Shown: positions 30,761 to 39,261, numbered from the stretch's first letter. The stretch: DNA of 64,000 nt from Mycolicibacterium sphagni (GCF_002250655.1 NZ_NOZR01000020.1:1-64000); one strand, 5' to 3'. The notes: generated by a model from the sequence alone, not told the origin. Program-made: numbers and translations.

Positions 30761-32209
30761 GTGGGTCGTCATTCGGTCCGGGCGGCGCACCCCGGTGTCC
30801 TGATCGCTGTCTTGGCAGCCGCCGGAATCAGTGTGTCGCTCATGCAGACCTTGATGATCCCGCTGATTCCCGAACTTCCGCTGCTGCTGCACACCAGCCC
30901 GTCGAATGCGTCGTGGGCGATCACGGTGACGCTGCTGACCGCCGCGGTGACGACTCCGGTGTTCGGCCGGCTCGGCGACATCTATGGGCCCAAGCCGATG
31001 CTCATGGTCTGCGCGGCGACACTGACGGTCGGGTCGTTGATCGCGGCGATGACCAGCTCGCTGCTGCCGTTCATCATCGGCCGCGGCCTGCAGGGTCTGG
31101 GCATCCCGATCATCCCGCTGGCGATCAGCGTGCTGCGAGCCTCGATACCGGCCGACCGGGTCGGCTCTGCGATGGGGTTGATCAGTTCGTCACTGGGGGT
31201 CGGTGGCGCGCTGGGTCTGCCGCTGTCGGCGGTGGTCGCCCAAAAGACTGACTGGCACGCATTGTTTTGGGGCGCAAGCGTTCTCGGCATCATGGCCATG
31301 CTGTTGTTCTATTTCCTGGTGCCCAACATTCCGGCCACTTCGGCCGATCGGTTCGACCCGCTGGGTTTCGTATTGCTGACTACCGGGTTGGTGACGCTGC
31401 TTCTGCCGATCACGAAGGGTTCGACGTGGGGGTGGACGAGTTCGACGACGCTGTCGATGTTCGTCGTCTCCGTCGTGGTGTTCGCAGTCTTCGCTCGTTG
31501 GCAGTTTCGGACGGCGGCGCCGATGGTTGATCTGCGGACGACCCTGCGCCGGCCCGTCCTGACCACCAACATTGCGGCCATCTTGGTGTGCTTTTCGATG
31601 TTCGCGCTTTCCTTGGTCGCTCCGCAGGTGCTCGAGCTGCCCAAGGGAACTGGATACGGGTTGGGACAGTCGATGTTGCAGGCGGGGCTGTGGATGGCGC
31701 CCGGTGGGCTGGCGATGATGGTCGCGTCACCACTGGCGGCACGCATAGCCGGCCGCCGCGGCGCCAAGTTCACGTTGGTCTGCGGTGCCGCGATCATTGC
31801 GGCCGCCTACCTGGGCGCGGTGTGGTTGCTCGGCAGTCCGGCGGCGGTGATGGTGGTGAACATCGCCATCAGCCTTGGCGTGGGATTTGCGTACTCGTCA
31901 TTGCCCGCGCTCATCAACGCCTGGGTGCCCATCTCGGAGACCGCGGCAGCCAATGGAATCAATGCTCTCGCCAGGTCGTTGGGGACTTCGATAGCGAGCG
32001 CGGTGATCGGCGTGGTGCTCGCGACGATGACGATCACCTACGCCGGACACGTGATGCCATCGCTGCACGGTCTGCGGATCGCCCTGCTCATCGCCGCCGG
32101 TGTCGCGGCGCTGGCTGCGGTGATCGCGCTGACGCTGCCGGCTCCCGCCAAGGCGACGGTCCCGGAGTGGTCTGCCGAAGAACTCGAGCTCGAGGCCGAT
32201 CCGGTCTAG
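30761..32209 (+). CDS. MFS drug/multidrug exporter (probable 14-TM DHA2 type)
   Basis: A 482-residue membrane transporter with about 14 hydrophobic helices. A typical MFS loop follows helix 2 (GRLGDIYGPKPMLM), then GRGLQGLGIPIIPLAIS and an antiporter-like GLISSSLGVGGALGLPL motif. It probably exports hydrophobic compounds using the proton gradient. GTG start at 30761, 48 bases after rdgB. Its TAG overlaps the stop of the convergent gene at 32206. It is not part of the M. tuberculosis order I recall at this position, so it is a lineage insertion. Confidence 0.88.
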   Translation: MGRHSVRAAHPGVLIAVLAAAGISVSLMQTLMIPLIPELPLLLHTSPSNASWAITVTLLTAAVTTPVFGRLGDIYGPKPMLMVCAATLTVGSLIAAMTSSLLPFIIGRGLQGLGIPIIPLAISVLRASIPADRVGSAMGLISSSLGVGGALGLPLSAVVAQKTDWHALFWGASVLGIMAMLLFYFLVPNIPATSADRFDPLGFVLLTTGLVTLLLPITKGSTWGWTSSTTLSMFVVSVVVFAVFARWQFRTAAPMVDLRTTLRRPVLTTNIAAILVCFSMFALSLVAPQVLELPKGTGYGLGQSMLQAGLWMAPGGLAMMVASPLAARIAGRRGAKFTLVCGAAIIAAAYLGAVWLLGSPAAVMVVNIAISLGVGFAYSSLPALINAWVPISETAAANGINALARSLGTSIASAVIGVVLATMTITYAGHVMPSLHGLRIALLIAAGVAALAAVIALTLPAPAKATVPEWSAEELELEADPV

Positions 32210-32559
32210 AGGTTGAACCGGGTTTTGAGTTCCCGGGTCTGTACCTGCTCGACGATGATGCCCAGCAGCGGGATGGTGCCGGCCAACAGCACCCCGATGG
32301 TCTTGGCGATCGGCCAGCGCACCTTCACCGCGAGGTTGGCGGTGAACAGCAGATAGACGAAGTAGACCCAGCCGTGCACCACGCCGATCCAGGTGGGCGG
32401 GTCCTCGACCTTCACGACGTAGCGCAGCACGATCTCGTAGCACAGCGCGATGAGCCAGAGCCCGGTAGTCCAGGCCAGGACCCGGTAGCCGAGAAGGGCT
32501 TTGCGGATCGTCTCGTTCGGGACGCCCGTTGGGGCTTCGGGCGACTCGGGTGCGCTCAT
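32206..32559 (-). CDS. DUF3817 family membrane protein (Rv1342c-like)
   Basis: A 117-residue protein with three hydrophobic helices (VLAWTTGLWLIALCYEIVL, VHGWVYFVYLLFTANLAV, IGVLLAGTIPLLGIIVEQV). The pattern matches DUF3817, and the order with the next gene matches Rv1342c-Rv1343c. It overlaps the upstream gene stop by ATGA, so the two are co-translated. Function unknown. Confidence 0.8.
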   Translation of the reverse strand: MSAPESPEAPTGVPNETIRKALLGYRVLAWTTGLWLIALCYEIVLRYVVKVEDPPTWIGVVHGWVYFVYLLFTANLAVKVRWPIAKTIGVLLAGTIPLLGIIVEQVQTRELKTRFNL

Positions 32560-32948
32560 GCGGTGGTCCTGTTCTGATCTTCTTGGGCCTTGTCGGCGGC
32601 GGCTAGTTCGGCGAGGTAGGCGTTGTACTCGCGCAGTGCAGGGTCGAGGTCATCGGAAGTGGCTGGCGCCGTTCGCCGTTCGGGCAACAGTCCGGCGGGG
32701 ACCTCGGTGAGGGACTCCGCTGTCGACGGCGGCTCGGGCGAGGCTTCCTCGTAGCGGATGAACTTGCGGTACGCGTACACGCAGAACCCCGCGAACATCG
32801 GCCATTGCAGGGCGTAGCCGAGGTTCTGGAAGGTGCCTGACGTCGACTCGAATCTGTTCCATTGCCACCAGCCCAGAGCAAGGCAGCCGCAGGCGGCGAT
32901 GATCACTCCGATGATCAGCGCGAACCGGCGTCGGCGCGTCGTGGACAC
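32556..32948 (-). CDS. Small membrane protein (LprD/Rv1343c-like)
   Basis: A 130-residue protein. An N-terminal hydrophobic helix with two cysteines (RFALIIGVIIAACGCLALGW) could be a lipoprotein signal (AACG) or a plain membrane anchor. A second helix (FQNLGYALQWPMFAGFCVYAY) follows, then an acidic, flexible tail ending REYNAYLAELAAADKA. It starts an operon with the DUF3817 gene. Function unknown; position matches lprD. Confidence 0.75.
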   Translation of the reverse strand: MSTTRRRRFALIIGVIIAACGCLALGWWQWNRFESTSGTFQNLGYALQWPMFAGFCVYAYRKFIRYEEASPEPPSTAESLTEVPAGLLPERRTAPATSDDLDPALREYNAYLAELAAADKAQEDQNRTTA

Positions 32949-32997
32949 ACAACAACGGTACCGTGCCAGCGGTTATAGGTTCACGCGCGCGTGACGC

Positions 32998-33740
32998 TCA
33001 GCACTTCGGGCCGATGAAGTTGTCGAGTCTCGCGGTAGCCGCCTTGCGGTAGATCGAGACGACGTACTTCGTCGAACCTGGTCCACGGAATGCCCAGCTG
33101 ATCGAGCGTGCCGGTGAAGAGGCCGAGGATGTCCTCTCCAGTGATTCGTGAAGTGGTAGCGGATGCTCTTCACGCCGCGGTCGTTGGCGACAACGCGGCA
33201 CCCGTCGCTGTGTATCAGTCCGCGGATGAAGTCCTCGGGTGCTTGCTCGACGAGTTGCTCTTGCCACGGCTCCAATGTGATCGGCCGGCGGTGCTTGAGG
33301 CCGGGTCCGTGCTGAGGGAAGAGACATGGCCAGTGTTTGGAGTAGAGGTACACATCCGCGCACGTGCCGCTCGGCCTCGTCCACACGCCGGCCCGTTGTC
33401 CCGGCATCAGGGTGTCGATCACTCTGCGACAACCATTGATGATTCCGGGATACTGCGTATCGCAAGTAATCCTGAGCATCCAAGCGCGTCCGGCATTCGA
33501 GATGAAGCCATCTCCGAGATACAGACCCAGCAGATAGCAGTAATCACTGGCCGGCAGATTGTCGAAGTCGTGGGCGCCAGCACAGACACCCGACTGCTGT
33601 TTGCGATCCCACCTGGGAGATCGGGTACGCCAAACGTGCACTGTGCGCCGGGGAATCCCGGTCTGTCTCGAGATCGCGCAATCGTTCAAACCAGCGGCGA
33701 TGAGGCCGCGTACGATCTCGAATTCCTTGGCTGAGCGCAC
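32998..33740 (-). pseudogene. HTH / LAGLIDADG-type protein, broken by two frameshifts
   Basis: The reading frame from GTG 33740 gives an N-terminal helix-turn-helix (LIAAGLNDCAISRQTGIPRRTVHVW). It continues into LLGLYLGDGFIS and FIRGLIHSDGC, the two LAGLIDADG-like halves seen in actinobacterial HTH/homing-endonuclease-like proteins. Near 33146 the match moves to another frame (GEDILGLFTGTLDQLGIPW). Near 33078 it moves to the third frame (VVSIYRKAATARLDNFIGPK, ending at 32998). The family C-terminus is therefore present but spread over three frames. It lies ~90 bases from tRNA-Leu. If the frameshifts are sequencing errors the gene would be intact. Confidence 0.8.
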
Positions 33741-33828
33741 GTTGCGTCCTGTCTTGGTGCCCCAGAACGAACGTATGAGCCGCCACCGACAAGAAAGCCG
33801 TGCAGCCGACGCTAGAATCGTCCCGACC

Positions 33829-33915
33829 GCGGGCGTGATGAAATTGGCAAACATGCCGGCTTTAGGTGCCGGTGCTCGGAAGAGCTTGGGGGTTCGAGTC
33901 CCCCCGCCCGCACCA
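33829..33915 (+). tRNA. leuT: tRNA-Leu (anticodon UAG)
   Basis: An 87-base class II tRNA with encoded CCA. The acceptor stem is GCGGGCG (33829-33835) pairing with CGCCCGC (33905-33911). The anticodon stem CCGGC/GCCGG (33856-33860, 33868-33872) closes a 7-base loop TTTAGGT with anticodon TAG at 33863-33865. A long variable arm (TGCTCGGAAGAGCT region) and the T-arm GGGGGTTCGAGTCCCCC follow. It reads CUA and other CUN codons. The gene symbol is by analogy with mycobacterial naming and is uncertain. Confidence 0.96.
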
Positions 33916-33920
33916 TGTCA

Positions 33921-33966
33921 TGAGTCGGGTCATCGGTTACAGATGAGTCGCGTCATGGGTTACAGA
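33921..33966. repeat. Two tandem 23-bp direct repeats, IS481-type element end
   Basis: Two adjacent 23-base units (33921-33943 and 33944-33966) are identical at 21 of 23 positions. Each reads TGAGTCGSGTCATSGGTTAC followed by AGA. Tandem imperfect repeats of this kind with GGTCATGGGTTAC-like cores are, from memory, typical of the ends of actinobacterial IS481-family elements. The pair begins 6 bases after the tRNA-Leu CCA and abuts the transposase remnant, so it marks the left boundary of the insertion. Confidence 0.7.
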
Positions 33967-34230
33967 TTCCCCGGCCTTTGGCCGGGGTTTTTGTGTTTGT
34001 TGGGCCAGTAATTTTTGTTGGGATTGATCTCGTGGCTGGCTAGGTCGTGGTGGCGGGTTTTGCTGATCACGGTGACGGTGCTGGTGGTGACCAGGATCAG
34101 TACGGGTGTCTGGGCGTGCGCGCGTCCGATGCCGAGGTGGTGCAGGCGGCTGCCGTGTCGCAGGGTGAGTTTGCCGAAGGCGTCGACGATGTCATGACGG
34201 ATGCGGAAGGCGTCGACGGGTAGGACGCAG
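33960..34230 (-). mobile_element. IS481-family transposase remnant (C-terminal end only)
   Basis: On the minus strand this stretch encodes DAFRIRHDIVDAFGKLTLRH, then LHHLGIGRAHAQTPVLILV and ending HEINPNKNYWP. This is the characteristic C-terminal end of IS481-family DDE transposases. The catalytic core is absent: upstream of ~34230 the similarity stops and rtcB sequence begins on the other strand. The element is therefore a dead fragment whose other end has been lost. Confidence 0.8.
33969..33995 (+). terminator. Rho-independent terminator downstream of tRNA-Leu
   Basis: An 8-bp GC-rich stem (CCCCGGCC at 33969-33976 with GGCCGGGG at 33980-33987) has a 3-base TTT loop and is followed by TTTTTGTGTTTGTT. 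It would end the tRNA transcript. It lies inside the mobile remnant, so the tRNA may have acquired or exchanged its terminator through the insertion. Confidence 0.8.
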
Positions 34231-34242
34231 GGTGATGCGAGC

Positions 34243-34662
34243 GATTTCGTCGAGACGACGGTCAATACGCACCACAACTACACCGCCAAGGAGAAGCATG
34301 GCGGCAAGGATGTGTGACTGACCCGTACGGGTGCGATCGACCGCTCACGAGGGCCGGCTCGCCATCATTCCTGGTTCGATGGGCACGCGTTCGTACATCG
34401 TGCGGGGCAAGGGCAACCCGAAGGGATTGTGCTCGGCACCGCATGGCGCTGGCGACGGTTCTCCCGGGTCGAGGCACGACGGCGTTTCACGGCCGGCGAC
34501 CTGGCCGCGCGCATGCAGGGTATCGAGTACCGGCACGGCGACGAGTGGGTCGACGAGATCCCCGACGCCTACAAGGACATCGACGCTGTGAAGGCCGATG
34601 CTGCGGACCTGGTGGAGGTCGTGCACGAGCTGAGGCAGGTGCTCAACGTCAAGGGCACCTAG
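34243..34662 (+). pseudogene. rtcB: RtcB RNA-ligase gene fragment, 5'-truncated and frameshifted
   Basis: The 3' third of an RNA 3'-phosphate ligase gene. Recognisable segments are VNTHHNYTAKEKHGGKD (34261 on), then EGRLAIIPGSMGTRSYIVRG and KGNPKGLCSAPHGAG in the +1 frame, then RFSRVEARRRFTAGDLAARM to DLVEVVHELRQVLNVKG back in the first frame, with a TAG stop. Damage includes an in-frame TGA at 34315 (where relatives have an aromatic residue), two frameshifts (~34335 and ~34445) and loss of everything upstream, where the IS481 fragment begins. Confidence 0.8.
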
Positions 34663-34733
34663 TGGCGGACTCTCCATGGTGCGGTACGCCCGCATCATGG
34701 AGACCTGTCACATGCCGGGGCTAGCGTCGGACC

Positions 34734-35081
34734 ATGGCACTCAAGACCGAGAACATCACGTTCGACACCACCGATCCCGAAGGACTCGCCGCGTGGTGGG
34801 CCCGCGCGCTCGATAGTGACGTAACGCCCATCGCCCCACCTTTCTTCGTCGTCGTCAGCCGTACCGAAGGGCCGGGGCTGGCCTTCCAACAGGTCGAGGA
34901 TCCGACGCCGGGCAAGAACAAGGTGCATCTCGACTTTTCCACCGATGACGTCGAGGCCGAAGTCGCGCGGCTCGTCGAGCTCGGAGCCACCGAGACCGGT
35001 CGCAACAGCTTCGGTGACTTCGGGTGGGTGGTGCTCGCCGACCCCGAGGGGAATGCCTTCTGCGTCGCGCCACGCACGTAA
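34734..35081 (+). CDS. VOC (glyoxalase/bleomycin-resistance-like) family protein
   Basis: A 115-residue single-domain protein of the vicinal oxygen chelate type: ENITFDTTDPEGLAAWWARAL at the start, KVHLDFSTDDVEAEVARLVELGA in the middle, and GWVVLADPEGNAFCVAPR at the end. This subfamily is common in actinobacteria and has no assigned substrate. It sits downstream of the rtcB remnant and upstream of a clear hairpin terminator. Confidence 0.85.
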   Translation: MALKTENITFDTTDPEGLAAWWARALDSDVTPIAPPFFVVVSRTEGPGLAFQQVEDPTPGKNKVHLDFSTDDVEAEVARLVELGATETGRNSFGDFGWVVLADPEGNAFCVAPRT

Positions 35082-35131
35082 CCTGGTAGTTTCTACCCAG
35101 ATTTATTGGCGCGGGCTAGGCCGCGCCGTCA

Positions 35132-35172
35132 CCGGGCTGCCCCGCCTTCGCTGACGGGGCAGCCCGGCGTTC
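35132..35172 (+). terminator. Hairpin terminator after the VOC gene
   Basis: A 12-bp stem (CCGGGCTGCCCC at 35132-35143 with GGGGCAGCCCGG at 35156-35167) has a 12-base loop and is followed by CGTTCTTGTG. The T-tract is short but the stem is very stable. It ends the VOC transcript 50 bases after its stop. Confidence 0.7.
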
Positions 35173-35263
35173 TTGTGGGTCGATGTCGTTCAATATCGCT
35201 GTGATTTAACAGCATTGGTGCGGCGCTCACCAGGTGTTCTATCGAGCGATTTCCGTTGGCCCA

Positions 35264-35302
35264 TTGACACGACGACCTCCCGGTGTAACGATCAGCTCGT
35301 TA
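35264..35302 (+). promoter_or_regulatory. Promoter with overlapping palindromic operator
   Basis: TTGACA at 35264-35269 is a consensus -35 box. Sixteen bases later comes TAACGA (35286), a plausible -10 region. The -10 is part of a perfect 6-5-6 palindrome, TAACGA-TCAGC-TCGTTA (35286-35302). Repressor binding there would block the promoter. The nearest candidate regulator is the TetR gene at 37769, cotranscribed downstream. Confidence 0.55.
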
Positions 35303-35361
35303 AATCGAAAATGGCGTTTTCAAAATCTCGACGCCGAGTTGCTGGATCGAAGGAGGGCGCC

Positions 35362-36603
35362 GTGGCCGCCGAACCGGACCAGCCAGCGTGGAAGAACCCA
35401 CTGTCCTGGCTGCCGCACGCCATTGCCGAGGCGGCCTTGTCCGGCACGGGCAACGATGTCGAACTGCCGGCAGCGTGGGCCCATCTGCAAGAGCGGCTCG
35501 AAGCCGCCGCGCAGCTGGTGATGTCAGATCCGGTGAACAAGAACAACATTGACTTCGCCGCCGGCATGCGGCACCTGATGATCCTGCTGACCGTCGGTAT
35601 CGATATGGCGTTGCGCGTCGATCCCGATCCGGTGCTCGCTGTCCAACGCGCCAGCATGGACGACATCGTCACATGGGGCCTGGAATGCCCCGACTGCGTC
35701 TACCTGAACTCCAGCCTGCGTGCGGGGGAGACCTACCGCCTGTACGGATCCCGGGGCACCGCCCGCTACGTGGGCATCCAAGCCATGGACGGCATCGCCG
35801 CGACCGCCAACTACCTGGTCGACGATCTCGACGTGAATCCGGACGGCACCTTCGAGGCCGTCCTGTCCGGGGACGAACACGAGGGCAACTGGATCAAACT
35901 CATCGGTGAGCATCCGACGCTGACGGTGCGCAACTTCCTCTACGACTGGGACACCGAAGAACCCGCCTCACTGCGCATCGAACGAATCAGCCCGAAGGTG
36001 GATGTCGAGAACGCCGCCGTGGAGCCGACGACGTTCGTGTCCCGTCAGATTTTCGCCCTGGGCGACTTCATCTACGACAACTTGAAGTTCTTCCTCGATT
36101 TCGGCGCGATGCCGCCCAGCAACGGCTTCCTTGAGCCGGCCGACATGAGCTCTATGGGTGCGGCGGCCGAAAACCGGCCTGTCATAGGACGGTTCGCGCT
36201 CGAACCGGGGCAGGCGCTGATCGTCGAGTTCGAGCCGCCCACGGGCGTGTACTGGGGCATCTCGCTGGGCAACCCCTGGTTGGAGACCATCCACTACGGG
36301 CGGCATCAGTCCAGCCTCAACGGCCACCAGGCAGTCGTCGACCCCGACGGGATCGCCCGCTTCGTGCTGTCCGCAGACGACCCCGGAGTGGCCAACTGGC
36401 TGGACACCGCAGGCCACAGCAACGGGGCCATCCTGCTGCGCTGCGTCCGCACCGAGACCGCACCTGTGCCTGCGACTCGTGTGGTGGCCGCCAATGAAGT
36501 GCTTGCGGAGCTGCCCGCCGGCACCACGATGACCACCCAAGCCGAACGTGCCGACGTCATCGCGCGCCGGCGTCGCGCCGTCCACGAAAGGTTCTCTCGA
36601 TGA
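35362..36603 (+). CDS. DUF1214 domain-containing protein
   Basis: A 413-residue protein. Its C-terminal half (VYWGISLGNPWLETIHYGRHQSS and the aspartate-rich IARFVLSADDPGVANWLDT) fits DUF1214. No catalytic motif is recognised. GTG 35362 follows AAGGAGG (35350-35356) at 5 bases, a strong site; the ATG at 35311 has none. Its stop overlaps the sulfotransferase start (ATGA), so the two are coupled. Proteins of this type are frequent in mycobacterial lipid/steroid loci, with no proven reaction. Confidence 0.78.
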   Translation: MAAEPDQPAWKNPLSWLPHAIAEAALSGTGNDVELPAAWAHLQERLEAAAQLVMSDPVNKNNIDFAAGMRHLMILLTVGIDMALRVDPDPVLAVQRASMDDIVTWGLECPDCVYLNSSLRAGETYRLYGSRGTARYVGIQAMDGIAATANYLVDDLDVNPDGTFEAVLSGDEHEGNWIKLIGEHPTLTVRNFLYDWDTEEPASLRIERISPKVDVENAAVEPTTFVSRQIFALGDFIYDNLKFFLDFGAMPPSNGFLEPADMSSMGAAAENRPVIGRFALEPGQALIVEFEPPTGVYWGISLGNPWLETIHYGRHQSSLNGHQAVVDPDGIARFVLSADDPGVANWLDTAGHSNGAILLRCVRTETAPVPATRVVAANEVLAELPAGTTMTTQAERADVIARRRRAVHERFSR

Positions 36604-37745
36604 GTTTTTCCGCCGATGAACTCGAAGCCGGTGCCCGCGCTGCCACCGGTCTGTCGGATTTTGGTTCGCCCTACTACCGCGAGGGCCTCGAACGCACCGT
36701 CGACGGCCTCAACACCGAAGCTGAGCTCAACGACCTCGGGCGGGTGATGCAGCATGCGACGATCAGCAACGCGCTGATCCAACGGCTGCGGATCATCGAC
36801 ACCGTCAAGCAGAATCCGGAGATCGCCGACGAGGTCGTCGACGGACCCATCGTGGTCCTCGGTCTGCCCCGCACCGGGACAACTGCTCTGGGCCAACTGG
36901 TTTCGGCCGACCCGCAGTTCCGGTTCCTGCGCACCTGGGAGTCTCAAGCGCCGACCCCGCCACCCGAGGCGGCCACCCAGCGCACCGATCCCCGGATCGC
37001 GCAGGCGGCCGAGGGCATCGGGATGATCGAGCAGATGTTCCCCGACTTCAAGGCCATCATCAACTCCGAAGCCGAAGCAGCCACCGAATGCCAGGACCTC
37101 ATGGGGATGAGCTTCCGGACCTTCCATTTCGATGGTGTGGTTCGGGTGCCCGGCTACGTCGAGTGGCTGCTGGACTGCGACATGCGTGAGACGTACGCCT
37201 TCCACAAACAGGCGCTCAAACTGCTGCAGTGGCATTGCAAGCCGAACCTCTGGCTGCTGCGCACACCGGTGCACATGTTCGCGCTCGACGCCTTCGTCGA
37301 AACGTATCCAGGTGCCAAATTCCTGTGGAGCCATCGGGATCCGGCCAAGGTGCTCGGATCGGTCTGCAGTCTCATCGCGTACGTCCGAAGCTGGAGTAGC
37401 GACTACAAGAACAACGCTGAACTGGGCGCCGAACAATTGGCGTGGTGGTCCGAAGGCATCAAGCGGGCCATGGACTTCCGGACGAAGTTCGGTGACGACC
37501 GCTTCGTCGACGTGTCGTTCGCCGATCTCCAAAGCGATCCGGTAGGCACGGTGGCCAACAGCTACCGCGAGCTCGGCCTGGAATTCTCGGCCGAGTCGCG
37601 TGCCCGGGTTCAGCACTGGGCCGATGGTCACCAGCCGGGACAGCGTGGAACCCACAGCTACGACCTCGCCGACTACGGCCTGACACCCGATCAGGTGCAC
37701 GAGGTGTTCAGCGACTATCTAGGTGCCTACGACGCCTCGGCGTAG
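36600..37745 (+). CDS. Sulfotransferase-family protein
   Basis: A 381-residue protein with the PAPS 5'-phosphosulfate loop LGLPRTGTTALGQL at ~87-100. A second PAPS-binding region (LWSHRDPAKVLGSVCSLI, ~240) holds the expected Arg/Ser for the 3'-phosphate. It probably transfers sulfate to a hydroxylated lipid or steroid; the acceptor is unknown. It is translationally coupled to the DUF1214 gene. Confidence 0.85.
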   Translation: MSFSADELEAGARAATGLSDFGSPYYREGLERTVDGLNTEAELNDLGRVMQHATISNALIQRLRIIDTVKQNPEIADEVVDGPIVVLGLPRTGTTALGQLVSADPQFRFLRTWESQAPTPPPEAATQRTDPRIAQAAEGIGMIEQMFPDFKAIINSEAEAATECQDLMGMSFRTFHFDGVVRVPGYVEWLLDCDMRETYAFHKQALKLLQWHCKPNLWLLRTPVHMFALDAFVETYPGAKFLWSHRDPAKVLGSVCSLIAYVRSWSSDYKNNAELGAEQLAWWSEGIKRAMDFRTKFGDDRFVDVSFADLQSDPVGTVANSYRELGLEFSAESRARVQHWADGHQPGQRGTHSYDLADYGLTPDQVHEVFSDYLGAYDASA

Positions 37746-37768
37746 CGGCACCGTGGTAATTACTGGAC

Positions 37769-38428
37769 ATGCAACCGACAACCACGGCTGGGCGCAAGAA
37801 GCTTGACCCCGACCCGCGCGTCCGCATCGCGATCCTCTCTGCCGCATCGAAGTTGGTGCGCGAAGAGGGCGTTGGAGCACTGAGTATCGCCGGCGTGCTG
37901 CGGCGCGCCCACCTGAGCACACGAGCGTTCTACCGTCACTTCGACTCCAAGGATCAGCTGGTGACCGCGGTGTTCGTCGAGATGGCTCGTGTCGAGAAGC
38001 TGCGGTTGCGCAATCGGATGGACGCCTACGACGACCCGGTCCGTGCGGTGGCCGAGTGGATCGACGGTCGGCTGGATCTGGCCTTCAACGAACAGATTCG
38101 CTCGGATCTGCGCACGATGTCTCTTGAAGCCCAGTCGCAGATGTTCGCCGAACCCGGACTCGTCGGCCCCGCCTACACCGAGATCCTGCTGCCGCTCCGC
38201 GAGCAGCTCGAGCGCGGCAGTGAGAGCGGCGCTTTCCCCGACATCGATCCTGACGCCGAGGCGCTGTGCATTCAGGGCACGGTATGGGCGAATGTCGAAC
38301 GGCACTGGGCCACCGGGGATTGCGAGCTGACCGGTCTGCGTGAGCGCGTCTTGCGGTTCTGCCTGCGCGGGCTGGGGGTGGCGCCGCAGGCCATCGCGGA
38401 CGTACTACGGGATTTTGATCAAACCTGA
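37769..38428 (+). CDS. TetR-family transcriptional regulator
   Basis: A 219-residue regulator. The N-terminal helix-turn-helix (VGALSIAGVLRRAHLSTRAFYRHFDSKDQLVTAVF, ~35-70) is standard TetR. The ligand domain has no recognised specificity. An 8-bp palindrome, GTAATTAC (37756-37763), sits just before its start and could be an autoregulatory site. It lies between the DUF1214/sulfotransferase pair and an SDR gene, and probably controls them. Confidence 0.9.
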   Translation: MQPTTTAGRKKLDPDPRVRIAILSAASKLVREEGVGALSIAGVLRRAHLSTRAFYRHFDSKDQLVTAVFVEMARVEKLRLRNRMDAYDDPVRAVAEWIDGRLDLAFNEQIRSDLRTMSLEAQSQMFAEPGLVGPAYTEILLPLREQLERGSESGAFPDIDPDAEALCIQGTVWANVERHWATGDCELTGLRERVLRFCLRGLGVAPQAIADVLRDFDQT

Positions 38429-38442
38429 CGAAAGGAACACCA

Positions 38443-39246
38443 ATGGACTTGGGACTGGCTGGAGCAACCGCGGTGGTCACGGGCGGAAGCAAGGGGATGG
38501 GGCTGGCGATCGCCCGGACACTGGCTGAAGAGGGTGCCCGAGTGGCGGTGATGGCCCGCGACCAAGGCCCACTGGATGCCGCCGCGGAGTCACTGCTCGC
38601 GGCCGGATCTCCTGATGCGATAGGGATTTCCGTCGACATGAACGACGCAGACTCCATCGCCGCCGCATTCGCCGAGGTTGCCGCGCGGTGGGGCAGTCTC
38701 AACAGCCTGGTGCATACCATCGGCCCCGGGGACGGCTACTTCGAAGACATGACCGATGCGGACTGGGACTCGGCATTCGGGCTCGGCACGATGTCCGGTG
38801 TGCGCTCGATCCGTGCCGCGTTGCCCAGCCTGCGCCAGGCTGATTGGGCCCGGATCGTGACGTTCGCGGCGCACTCGATCCAGCGCCAGAACCCCCGCAT
38901 CGTGGCCTATACCGCGTCGAAGGCCGCGCTCACGAGCATCACCAAGAACCTGTCGAAAAGCCTTGCCAAAGACGGCATTTTGGTCAACTGCGTATGCCCG
39001 GGCACGATCGTCACGTCGAGTTTCACCGAAAACCTCAAAGACATCCTGGCCGCTGACGGTCTGGATGCCAGCAATCCCGTGGACGTGATGACGTGGATCG
39101 ATGACAACTTCCACCAGCCCTGCGATCTCGGCCGGGCCGGTCTGCCCGAGGAGATCGCCTCGATCACCACGTACCTGGCGTCTCGGCGCAACGGATATGT
39201 CACCGGTGCCACTGTCAATGTCGACGGCGGCTCGGACTTCGTCTGA
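38443..39246 (+). CDS. Short-chain dehydrogenase/reductase
   Basis: A 267-residue SDR. The cofactor loop is TGGSKGMGLAIA (~13-24) and the active-site pair is in AYTASKAALTS (Tyr-x-x-x-Lys, ~155). The C-terminus ends NVDGGSDFV. Acidic or basic selectivity after beta-2 (VMARDQ) favours NADP, as a guess. It follows the TetR gene by 14 bases and ends opposite a convergent SDR. Confidence 0.88.
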   Translation: MDLGLAGATAVVTGGSKGMGLAIARTLAEEGARVAVMARDQGPLDAAAESLLAAGSPDAIGISVDMNDADSIAAAFAEVAARWGSLNSLVHTIGPGDGYFEDMTDADWDSAFGLGTMSGVRSIRAALPSLRQADWARIVTFAAHSIQRQNPRIVAYTASKAALTSITKNLSKSLAKDGILVNCVCPGTIVTSSFTENLKDILAADGLDASNPVDVMTWIDDNFHQPCDLGRAGLPEEIASITTYLASRRNGYVTGATVNVDGGSDFV

Positions 39247-39261
39247 GCCGTCCGCGACCAG

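Noticed and set aside
33829-34662. Integrated prophage or ICE at tRNA-Leu
   Set aside because: No integrase, phage or conjugation gene and no second copy of the tRNA 3' end was seen; only small decayed fragments are present.
36306-37700. 464-codon minus-strand open frame
   Set aside because: Antisense shadow of the DUF1214 and sulfotransferase genes.
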